A stretch of DNA of 13,082 nucleotides from an uncultured Dorea sp. (GTDB taxonomy: Bacteria; Bacillota; Clostridia; Lachnospirales; Lachnospiraceae). The DNA lies in assembly GCA_910579335.1 (NCBI GenBank), contig CAJTUQ010000066.1:2689-15770 (forward strand), read 5' to 3'. A program made the position numbers and the translations under genes. The notes beneath the pieces are model-generated. The model was not told where the DNA came from. It did no database searches and saw only the letters and a list, made by a program, of their open reading frames with translations. Positions 7,198 to 12,582 of the stretch are shown here, one piece after another. Positions within the stretch are counted from its first letter, which is position 1. Every line of letters begins with the position of its first letter.

Positions 7198-7389
7198 ATG
7201 GCAAGGAAGTACAAGAGATTGCGCTATGAGGACAGACGGACAATAGAAAAGATGCTTAAGGCTGGCGACAGCATAGTAGAGATTGCGGCAGCAGTGGGAA
7301 CGCATAGGGACACAATTTATAAGGAGCTTAACCGCAGCGGCACAGACCAGCACACATATACAGCAGATGCAGCGCAGGCAACATTATAA
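7198..7389 (+). CDS. Small IS30-like helix-turn-helix protein
   Basis: The 63-aa protein is almost entirely one DNA-binding domain: KYKRLRYEDRRTIEKML, then GDSIVEIAAAVGTHRDTIYK and ELNR. This matches the N-terminal helix-turn-helix of IS30-family transposases and related small regulators. The tail YTADAAQATL resembles the segment that follows it in IS30 transposases. There is no DDE catalytic domain, and the next frame encodes something else, so it is probably a stand-alone regulator rather than a cut transposase. The ATG at 7198 follows AAAGGAGCGGGGACA, a good ribosome site. It is in frame with the preceding gene, separated by two TAG codons. Its target, perhaps the accessory operon, is unknown. 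Confidence 0.8.
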   Translation: MARKYKRLRYEDRRTIEKMLKAGDSIVEIAAAVGTHRDTIYKELNRSGTDQHTYTADAAQATL

Positions 7390-7420
7390 CCAAGAGGGAA
7401 AACGAAAGAGAGGTAGAAAA

Positions 7421-7804
7421 GTGAAAAAAGTAAATTTTGAAAAATTACAGGCAGGGGAACTGGTACAAGTGCCACGTACTCAATTTGCGCCGCAGCGGTA
7501 CGGCTGGAATGGCTGGCTATTCAGCGAGGCAGTAGTTATAAGAAAAGCCAGAAGTAAAAAGAATAATAAGCCTATGGTAGTGGTGGAAATGCGGACACCG
7601 AAAAGCAGCAATGATTACGGAACAATAGAAAAGGCTTTCTATGCAGAGTATGTATTTCAAACAAATGCAGTAGCAATAGCAAAGAAATTTCTGGCAGAGG
7701 ACAACGTAACGACTAAAGAGGAATTTTTTAAATTTATAGAAAGGGACGACGTGACGGGCTGCGATTGGATAAAGTTTCTGATAGATAAGGGATTTATATT
7801 TTGA
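7421..7804 (+). CDS. Hypothetical protein
   Basis: I do not recognise this 127-aa protein. The N-terminal half looks beta-rich and basic (GELVQVPRTQFAPQRYGWNG, then VVIRKARSKKNNKPMVVVEM). The C-terminal half looks helical (AIAKKFLAEDNVTTKEEF). It has one Cys and no membrane segment. The start is the GTG at 7421, set by the cassette GAAAGAGAGGTAGAAAA just upstream; a longer open frame from 7283 overlaps the HTH gene out of frame and has no ribosome site. It is the last gene before the 427-base structured gap. Its basic, Trp/Arg-rich N-terminus could bind nucleic acid, but that is speculation. Confidence 0.72.
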   Translation: MKKVNFEKLQAGELVQVPRTQFAPQRYGWNGWLFSEAVVIRKARSKKNNKPMVVVEMRTPKSSNDYGTIEKAFYAEYVFQTNAVAIAKKFLAEDNVTTKEEFFKFIERDDVTGCDWIKFLIDKGFIF

Positions 7805-7808
7805 CATA

Positions 7809-7823
7809 GGCGGCAGCGCCGCC
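7809..7823 (+). other. GC-rich hairpin upstream of the tRNA-like RNA
   Basis: GGCGGC (7809-7814) pairs with GCCGCC (7818-7823) around an AGC loop, four bases after a stop codon. It is close in sequence to the hairpin at 7159-7176 and likewise lacks a T-tract. It may mark a processing point between mRNA and the following RNA. Confidence 0.55.
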
Positions 7824-7828
7824 AGTAC

Positions 7829-7923
7829 CCGCCCTTAATTTAGTGGCAGAATACCGAGCCTTGTTACTGACTATAGCAGTACAAGCCTATAGCGGGGCGC
7901 TGGTTCAATTCCAGCAGGGCGGT
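7829..7923 (+). ncRNA. tRNA-like RNA with non-canonical anticodon arm
   Basis: Three of four tRNA arms are perfect. The acceptor stem is CCGCCCT (7829-7835) with AGGGCGG (7916-7922), 7 bp. T8 and A9 follow. The D arm is ATTT-AGTGGCA-GAAT (7838-7852), with A14, G18, G19 and A21 in place. The T arm is GCTGG-TTCAATT-CCAGC (7899-7915). The stretch between the D and T arms is 46 bases, longer than even class II tRNAs. It folds as a 9-bp helix (7860-7869 with 7877-7885, one bulged T) and a 7-base loop ACTATAG. Position 33 would be C instead of T. The variable region carries a second CTATAG (7887-7892) complementary to the loop. No CCA is encoded. It may be a tRNA mimic, a processing signal, or a degenerate tRNA. 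Confidence 0.72.
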
Positions 7924-8080
7924 TTTGGTAGCAGGCATGGCGAGCCTGCACCAGAGGGCAGCAGGCGAATAGCTGCATCTGGATACCGTGAAAAAATAGC
8001 AGCGGTCATACCAGCTAGAGAGTATGTGGACGGTCAACAAGTTTTCTGCGGCTTTTTAATGTGAAAAGCAGCCCACACGG
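7924..8080 (+). ncRNA. Hairpin-rich non-coding region following the tRNA-like RNA
   Basis: The gap has no credible gene but several stems in series. GCAGGC/GCCTGC (7931-7936/7944-7949) has a seven-base loop. A nested hairpin CCAGA/TCTGG (7951-7955/7978-7982) encloses GCAGC/GCTGC (7958-7962/7972-7976). ACCGT (7985-7989) can pair with ACGGT (8030-8034) or CGGT (8003-8006). GCTTTT/AAAAGC is at 8051-8056/8064-8069. The open frame 7843-8064 has no ribosome site and runs through the tRNA-like arms. Together with the preceding RNA this may be one structured transcript; it matches no RNA family I can name. Confidence 0.45.
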
Positions 8081-8231
8081 TAAATAACACGCCAGAGCAG
8101 GAGTATAGCGGCATGGAAAGACAGAGAGCGCCGCCGAAAGGAAAGGTTTAAGGGATTTGGCAAGGCAAGGAATTGTATATCACGGTGGCGGCAGCAGTAG
8201 TAATGCAAACTGCCGCCAAAAGAGGCAGGAA
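8081..8231 (+). other. Leader segment before the membrane-protein gene
   Basis: No convincing separate gene is seen here. An in-frame TTG at 8157 could extend the next protein by 25 residues (MARQGIVYHGGG...). A purine-rich stretch, AAAGGAAAGG (8139-8148), precedes that TTG. No clear promoter is visible. Confidence 0.4.
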
Positions 8232-8582
8232 ATGAGAGCAGCATATAAGGAATATGAGAACAGTTATATAAACGGCTACGCAGATGCCTTAGAAGATATG
8301 CGGCGCTGGCAGCAGGCAAGGCAGCAGCAGGAATGGGAAAGACAAGCCCGCCGCTGGTATTTCCTTAAGCAGAGGGCGCTAGGGGCAGCAGTGCTGGTAT
8401 TTACCGTGCTGGCGGTATGGATTTTAGAGGGCGACGCAACAATAGCGCTTATTACAGTACCGCTGGGGCTTGCGCTGATATTCAGTAAGCAAAAGCTGGT
8501 AGTAAATGATTATTACTTTGAAACAGAAGAGAGGCAGGCAGGAAATGGTACAGATATTAGAGCTTTTTGGGGGAATAGGTAG
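8232..8582 (+). CDS. Small two-pass membrane protein, hypothetical
   Basis: The 116-aa protein has a charged, Gln/Arg/Trp-rich N-terminal helix (NGYADALEDMRRWQQARQQQ) followed by two hydrophobic segments: ALGAAVLVFTVLAVWIL and IALITVPLGLALIF. The short linker EGDAT makes a membrane hairpin likely. I do not recognise a family. The ATG at 8232 is preceded by AGAGGCAGGAA, identical to the site before the methyltransferase ATG, which is why I prefer it. The TTG at 8157 is a real alternative that gives 141 aa, and the extra 25 codons look like the element's normal codon use. The 3' end overlaps the methyltransferase gene by 38 bases. Confidence 0.65.
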   Translation: MRAAYKEYENSYINGYADALEDMRRWQQARQQQEWERQARRWYFLKQRALGAAVLVFTVLAVWILEGDATIALITVPLGLALIFSKQKLVVNDYYFETEERQAGNGTDIRAFWGNR

Positions 8583-9534
8583 CCCACGTTGCGCACTACG
8601 CAATATAGGCATACACGTAAAAGCTATTGATTACGTGGAAATAGACGAAAAGGCGGTACGTTCTTATAATGCTATGTTTTCTGATGAATTGGAGTACAAG
8701 ACACAGAGCGTAGTAGGCTGGAACTTAAAGCCAGACATTCTGATACATGGTAGCCCGTGCCAAGATTTCAGCATAGCAGGACATCAAGGGAAAGCGACAG
8801 CAGAGGCGGGACGCATAAACCGTGGAAAAGGAGCGGACAAGGGCAGCGGGACACGTTCAAGCCTTATGTGGGAAACTATTCATATCATAGAGCAGATGGG
8901 CGAATGGAAACCAAAGTACGTTATCTGGGAAAATGTCAAAAATGTATTAAGCCGTTATATGCGGGTAAATTTCAATCGGTATTTATCGGAAATGGAGCGG
9001 CTGGGATATAGCAATAATTTTGAGGTACTGGACGCTAGGGAGTTTGGGCTACCGCAGGCACGGGAAAGAGTTTTTACAGTATCGGTGCTGGGGAATGAAA
9101 AATTTTCTTTTGATGATTTGATTAAAACGCCTATGAGGGATATAAACGATTTTCTGTTATCAGATGCGCCGCCAGTATACGACGTGACACAGCCAAGCGT
9201 TTTAGAGGCAATAGGCAAAAAGGGAATACGGCGGGCAACGGTAATAGAGGATTACGCTTTTACAATTACTGCAAGGCAGGACAGAACGCCAGCACAAGTA
9301 ATAGATATGGGTAACGGGCGCTATAGGTATCTGACAGAGTTAGAGTGCTGGCGATTGCAGGGCTATACAGATGCAGATTTTAAAGCAGCGGCAGCAGTGC
9401 ATAAGAGGGTAGGGCGCTATACAATGCCGCTTTACAAGCAGGCTGGTAATAGCATACCCGTACCGATATTTGAAAGTCTGTTTAGAAAAATGATATTGCA
9501 TGAAACGGCAGAAAGCGAGGCGCAGTATGGATAA
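8545..9534 (+). CDS. C5-cytosine DNA methyltransferase (orphan)
   Basis: The 329-aa protein transfers a methyl group from S-adenosylmethionine to cytosine C5 in a specific DNA site. All main motifs are present: I (LELFGGIGSPRCAL, 5-18), IV with the catalytic Cys72 (GSPCQDFS), VI (ENVKNV, 129-134), VIII (QARERVF, 171-177), IX (RLQGY, about 270) and X (QAGNSIPV, about 299-306). The target-recognition region lies at about 185-260, and its site cannot be read from sequence. The ATG at 8545 follows GAAGAGAGGCAGGAA, and motif I begins at residue 5. No restriction endonuclease gene is near, so it is probably an anti-restriction or regulatory orphan enzyme, as in many phages and conjugative elements. 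It overlaps the gene before it by 38 bases and the gene after it by 8. Confidence 0.95.
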   Translation: MVQILELFGGIGSPRCALRNIGIHVKAIDYVEIDEKAVRSYNAMFSDELEYKTQSVVGWNLKPDILIHGSPCQDFSIAGHQGKATAEAGRINRGKGADKGSGTRSSLMWETIHIIEQMGEWKPKYVIWENVKNVLSRYMRVNFNRYLSEMERLGYSNNFEVLDAREFGLPQARERVFTVSVLGNEKFSFDDLIKTPMRDINDFLLSDAPPVYDVTQPSVLEAIGKKGIRRATVIEDYAFTITARQDRTPAQVIDMGNGRYRYLTELECWRLQGYTDADFKAAAAVHKRVGRYTMPLYKQAGNSIPVPIFESLFRKMILHETAESEAQYG

Positions 9535-9793
9535 AAGCACATACCACATTAAGGAAACGAAAAACAACTACAGCTTTTCGTATAGCGGGGATTTAAAAGA
9601 GGCTTTAGAAAAGGCACGTAAAGACTTGCAAAAGGAAAAAGAAAACCAAGACATAGCGCACTGGGAATGGATAAGAAAAAAGGCAGCAAGCGCTATTCTG
9701 GCACATGAAAGAAAGATAGCAAGGTTAAAGGCATTTATAAAATGCGCAGAGCAGAATTTAAAGGAAAGAGAGGCAGACAATGGCAATATATAG
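9527..9793 (+). CDS. Hypothetical coiled-coil protein
   Basis: The 88-aa protein is Lys/Glu-rich and almost wholly helical after residue 20 (LKEALEKARKDLQKEKENQD, then ILAHERKIARLKAFIKCAEQ), suggesting a coiled coil. The first 20 residues look like a beta hairpin (YHIKETKNNYSFSYSGD). I know no family for it. The ATG at 9527 follows GAAAGCGAGGCGCAGT, the shared cassette, and overlaps the methyltransferase stop by eight bases, so translation is probably coupled. The 3' end carries the ribosome site of the next gene. Confidence 0.7.
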   Translation: MDKSTYHIKETKNNYSFSYSGDLKEALEKARKDLQKEKENQDIAHWEWIRKKAASAILAHERKIARLKAFIKCAEQNLKEREADNGNI

Positions 9794-10166
9794 GGAAGTG
9801 CGCACAGAGGTATACTGCGACATATGCGGCGAGCAGATAGTAGCCTTTAAAAACGCAGGCAGGACGGGTGGCGTAAGTAGGGACTGGGCGGCGTACTTTG
9901 CACGTCAAGAGGGCTGCACGACGGGCAAAAAGGTTATCTGTAAAAACTGCCGTATAAGCAGGCGTATAGAAAAATGCAGTCTGCAAAAGAAGTGCGGAGT
10001 AGCAGGCGTGGACGGCAGCGGCGCTTGTCTGGGATTTGGTAAAGAATTTGACGACGAGCCTATAGAGCAGTGCAAGCGCTGTATTGCGTACACTTCTTTT
10101 GACTGGGAAGAGGAAAAACAGCGGTTAAGCATAGAGGGTAGACGTAGAAAGCGAGGTAAACAATGA
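9780..10166 (+). CDS. Cys-rich putative zinc-binding protein
   Basis: The 128-aa protein has paired cysteines typical of zinc ribbons: CDIC near residues 13-16 and CKNC near 54-57 bracket a central block (FKNAGRTGGVSRDWAAYFAR). A second set in the C-terminal half (CSLQKKC, a later Cys, and CKRC) could bind another zinc. The tail is very basic (RLSIEGRRRKRGKQ). It may bind nucleic acid, but I recognise no named family. The ATG at 9780 follows GGAAAGAGAGGCAGACA and overlaps the previous gene by 14 bases. The last codons hold the ribosome site of the next gene, which overlaps by four bases (ATGA). Confidence 0.75.
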   Translation: MAIYREVRTEVYCDICGEQIVAFKNAGRTGGVSRDWAAYFARQEGCTTGKKVICKNCRISRRIEKCSLQKKCGVAGVDGSGACLGFGKEFDDEPIEQCKRCIAYTSFDWEEEKQRLSIEGRRRKRGKQ

Positions 10167-10504
10167 GCGAGGTATACATACGTAGCCAGAATAAAGAAAA
10201 GCTGTATAGGCTGGGCGGTAATTACGCCTGTATAGAGTACGGAGAGTATGAGGACATAAAGAAAAAGCGGGGCAGTACAGAGGAAAACAAAAAGCGGCAC
10301 ACTATCTGCATTTCTGACGGCTGTTTAGAAGAAATTGCAGAGTATGAGAGTAAAGAGCGCTGTATAGAGGTACTGGACGAGATACAAGCAATATGCAGGA
10401 GCTATTTAAAAGTAGAGGGCGGCGCAGCGTTAATGCGGGGTGGAATGGACGTACAGCCAGCGGCTTTTACAGTTCCAAGATTTTACCAGATGCCAGAGAA
10501 ATAG
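10163..10504 (+). CDS. Hypothetical protein common in Firmicutes mobile elements
   Basis: The 113-aa protein begins SEVYIRSQNKEKLYRLGG and has the segment EYESKERCIEVLDEIQAI. This layout, with an N-terminal beta strand 'IRSQdKekL', a YesKeRciEvLDEI helix and a final QMPEK, recurs in small proteins of phages and conjugative elements of Firmicutes, as far as I remember. Its function is unknown. The ATG at 10163 follows GAAAGCGAGGTAAACA, and the start overlaps the previous stop in ATGA, so it is translationally coupled. No membrane segment or signal is seen. Confidence 0.75.
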   Translation: MSEVYIRSQNKEKLYRLGGNYACIEYGEYEDIKKKRGSTEENKKRHTICISDGCLEEIAEYESKERCIEVLDEIQAICRSYLKVEGGAALMRGGMDVQPAAFTVPRFYQMPEK

Positions 10505-10505
10505 T

Positions 10506-10724
10506 ATGGCAGAAATCATATTACACCCATGCCACCCAGACTATTGTAAGGAGTGCATTTTTACGGCATACGGCAGCAGTAATGGCAGCTGCCAGAGTGA
10601 GGACTACATACAGAACATCTATAAAGTAAATTGCGTGTGGCATTACTGCAAATACAAGCGGAAGAGGCACACAGAAAGCGAGGCAGACAATGAGGCGACA
10701 CAAACGGGAAAACCAGATACTTAA
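10506..10724 (+). CDS. Small Cys/His-rich protein, hypothetical
   Basis: The 72-aa reading frame starts at an ATG one base after the previous TAG and encodes MAEIILHPCHPDYCKECIF followed by further Cys and His residues (about six Cys in all), suggesting zinc binding. The upstream site is weak (CCAGAGAAATAGT), so reinitiation after the preceding stop is likely. The first 60 codons keep the element's codon style. The last 12 overlap the start of the next gene. A frame extending upstream to 10440 exists but would run inside the preceding gene. I know no family for it. Confidence 0.6.
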   Translation: MAEIILHPCHPDYCKECIFTAYGSSNGSCQSEDYIQNIYKVNCVWHYCKYKRKRHTESEADNEATQTGKPDT

Positions 10725-11073
10725 AGGACTGATACGTGCGGCAGCAGGCGTGGCAGCCTGCATAGCAGGGCTGATACTGTTTTTTGTATTTATCTGGTGG
10801 AGAGGGCAGCATACATACCCGCAGACCGATAAAGAGGCAGCAGTACAGAGGCAGCAGGCAGAGCCGCTGGTTATTGAAACACCAGAGCCAGCCACAGAGG
10901 GCAGCATAAGAGTATATGACTATGACGGCTGCTGTATCTATGCCTATTATGGGGAAATTAAGATAAACAACGACGGCAGGGATGGAAAGCAGATTGATAT
11001 TGAATGTGCGGGGTATTTAGAGGGATACCAGCAGCACGGAACGCCAGAAAGCGGGGGCGTGCATGATGAATGA
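10690..11073 (+). CDS. Single-pass membrane protein, hypothetical
   Basis: The 127-aa protein has a basic N-terminus (MRRHKRENQILKGLIRAAAG), then one hydrophobic segment (about residues 16-36, ending FFVFIWW). An extracytoplasmic domain should follow under the positive-inside rule. After a Pro/Glu-rich linker (EPLVIETPEPATEG) comes a small domain with CC and a later Cys. There is no lipobox. It may be a membrane-anchored factor of a transfer or exclusion system, but the sequence does not show which. The ATG at 10690 follows GAAAGCGAGGCAGACA. It overlaps the previous gene by 35 bases and the next by 11. Confidence 0.72.
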   Translation: MRRHKRENQILKGLIRAAAGVAACIAGLILFFVFIWWRGQHTYPQTDKEAAVQRQQAEPLVIETPEPATEGSIRVYDYDGCCIYAYYGEIKINNDGRDGKQIDIECAGYLEGYQQHGTPESGGVHDE

Positions 11074-11338
11074 GGACGAGGAACGCAGGGCGCTTATACG
11101 TAAATTCTACCAGATTTACAGACCACTACAGAAGAGGCACAGCTTAAGAGAGCATAGCCACTTTGATATATACGGCAATAACCTTATTGAAATCTGGGAG
11201 TATGAGGGCGAAAGAAAAGGGCGTTGCATCTGCAAAGCAAAAGAGGATACAGAAATAGCGTGCTACAAGCGGGCAATAGAAGAGCTGGAAAGCTATAGCG
11301 GAAAGGAAACGGTAAGACATGAGAAAAGAGCAGGATAA
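11063..11338 (+). CDS. Hypothetical protein
   Basis: The 91-aa protein is charged and shows no membrane segment. It opens with acidic MMNEDEERRALIRKFYQIYR, has a beta-like centre (HFDIYGNNLIEIWEYEG) and ends with a Cys-bearing helix. I recognise no family. Two adjacent ATG codons (11063 and 11066) could serve as starts; a GCGGGGGCG stretch lies just upstream and favours neither. The gene overlaps its neighbours by 11 and 20 bases. Confidence 0.62.
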   Translation: MMNEDEERRALIRKFYQIYRPLQKRHSLREHSHFDIYGNNLIEIWEYEGERKGRCICKAKEDTEIACYKRAIEELESYSGKETVRHEKRAG

Positions 11339-12047
11339 TAAGCCAGAGTTTTTACGGGATTTAAACACGGCGATTATGGAAGAGCTGACAGCGGGCGGCA
11401 TAAAGGACAATGTAGCAGGGCTGGCAGGGGAACTGAAAGAGGTTGAAGAGGTTACGGAACTTTGCGGGCTGCGTTTTAACGGCTATCTTGCAAAGATTGA
11501 AACACCACGCCCACGGGGGACGCTGGACGAGGTTATAGTAGCCTTTACAGATGCGGTTATCAGTAAGGAAGAGGGCGACATAGCGGGCTTTGAGATTGCG
11601 ATAGGCAGCAAGGTTTTAGTATCTGGAAAAGTACAGACGTTTAAGGACTTTGAGAGCGGTAAGGTGCTGGTATTCATTCTGGCAGATTTTCTGGCAATGG
11701 TAAGAAATCCTATGATGCAGGACGACGTAGCGCTACGGGGCGTTATTGCGCATGAGCCAGTATATAGGACGACACCGAGGGGCAAGCGCATTACTGATAT
11801 TTCAGTGATTGTAAAAAATGAGCTGACGGGTAACAAGTGCTTTATTCCCTGCATCTGCTGGCAAGAGCAGGCAGACGAGGTAGCAGGCTGGCAGCAGGGC
11901 GACACGGTAGAACTGCTGGGAAGATACCAGAGCCGCCAGTATGAAAAGGTTATTGATACCGACAGCGGCAAAAAAGAACGCCGCACGGCTTATGAAATAT
12001 CGGTACAGCTGATTAACAGAAAGGAGCTGGCAGAGAATGAGGGTTAA
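11319..12047 (+). CDS. OB-fold single-stranded DNA-binding-like protein
   Basis: The 242-aa protein looks like two OB-fold units. The first (about residues 47-130) contains CGLRFNGYLAKIETPRPRG and GSKVLVSGKVQTF. The second (about 133-235) contains VALRGVIAHEPVYRTTPRGK, then a CWQEQADEV strand-loop and GDTVELLGRYQSRQYEK, which is close to the core of SSB and primosomal PriB-like proteins. A role in single-stranded DNA handling during replication or transfer is likely. It lacks the acidic DDDIPF-type C-terminal tip of normal SSB, so it probably does not recruit the host SSB partners in the usual way. It starts at ATG 11319 after CGGTAAGAC and overlaps the previous gene by 20 bases and the next by 11. 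Confidence 0.8.
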   Translation: MRKEQDNKPEFLRDLNTAIMEELTAGGIKDNVAGLAGELKEVEEVTELCGLRFNGYLAKIETPRPRGTLDEVIVAFTDAVISKEEGDIAGFEIAIGSKVLVSGKVQTFKDFESGKVLVFILADFLAMVRNPMMQDDVALRGVIAHEPVYRTTPRGKRITDISVIVKNELTGNKCFIPCICWQEQADEVAGWQQGDTVELLGRYQSRQYEKVIDTDSGKKERRTAYEISVQLINRKELAENEG

Positions 12048-12345
12048 AACGATAGTAAACGGCAAGGGAGAGCCGCAGGCTACAGAGATAGCAATACCGA
12101 TAGAGGGGACGGGCGGCGAACTGGGGCAGCGGGCAGTTATAAATTTAACTTCCCTTATAAGCGGGCTTAAGACCATGAAAACAGAGCAGGACGTAGTAAC
12201 GCATTACCATATAATCTGCGGCTTTGCTACGTGTTGCGAGTTGTGCGGATTTATGACGGAGAAAAGCACCAATGATTTAATGCACATGGTAGAGCATCTG
12301 GTAGAAAACGAGCTTGCAAGAGTGGCGGGCAATGACAGCCCGTGA
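12037..12345 (+). CDS. Hypothetical protein
   Basis: I do not recognise this 102-aa protein. It begins with a beta-like region (MRVKTIVNGKGEP, then ATEIAIPIEG) and ends with a long helix (STNDLMHMVEHLVENEL). A central Cys cluster (CGFATCCELCGF) could bind metal. The ATG at 12037 follows AAAGGAGCTGGCAGAGA, one of the stronger ribosome sites in the operon. Its position after the OB-fold gene suggests a link with DNA handling, which cannot be shown. Confidence 0.62.
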   Translation: MRVKTIVNGKGEPQATEIAIPIEGTGGELGQRAVINLTSLISGLKTMKTEQDVVTHYHIICGFATCCELCGFMTEKSTNDLMHMVEHLVENELARVAGNDSP

Positions 12346-12580
12346 AATCTGCTACAGCTACCGCAGCGCACGGCATAAGGCACAGCAAATACAGATACTT
12401 GCAGAGCTGAACGCCGTAGACAGTCTGGAAATTATCAAGGCTTTAGTGCATGGCGGGGAAAGGCTGCCAAACAGCACGGTAAATAAGCTGTATAAGCGGC
12501 TTGACAAGCTGGAAATGGAGATAAGGGAAAGGGAGCGGGAGTATAAGGCGATAGCGGCAGCGTTGAAAGGAGAGCTATAA
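12332..12580 (+). CDS. Small helical protein, hypothetical
   Basis: The 82-aa protein is predicted helical throughout. The N-terminal part (YRSARHKAQQIQILAELNAV) resembles small phage regulators in which a 'kkeqI.iLAeLNa' helix opens a helix-turn-helix domain, and a charged coiled-coil tail follows. That resemblance is from memory and weak. I chose the ATG at 12332, which lies in GGCGGGCA-ATG and overlaps the previous gene by 14 bases; a TTG at 12314 is possible. The next gene starts two bases after its stop. Confidence 0.6.
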   Translation: MTAREICYSYRSARHKAQQIQILAELNAVDSLEIIKALVHGGERLPNSTVNKLYKRLDKLEMEIREREREYKAIAAALKGEL

Positions 12581-12582
12581 AA

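Noticed and set aside
7870..7876. Amber suppressor tRNA (anticodon CTA)
   Set aside because: With the best helix the central loop bases are TAT, not CTA, the required T33 is absent, and most accessory genes do not contain internal TAG codons that would need suppression.
7843..8064. A 73-codon open frame starting with GTG
   Set aside because: It begins inside the D arm of the tRNA-like RNA, runs through its T arm and the later hairpins, has no ribosome site, and its peptide looks unstructured.
8113..8153. Short ATG frame MERQRAPPKGKV
   Set aside because: It has only 12 codons, no ribosome site and no sign of conservation or attenuation function.
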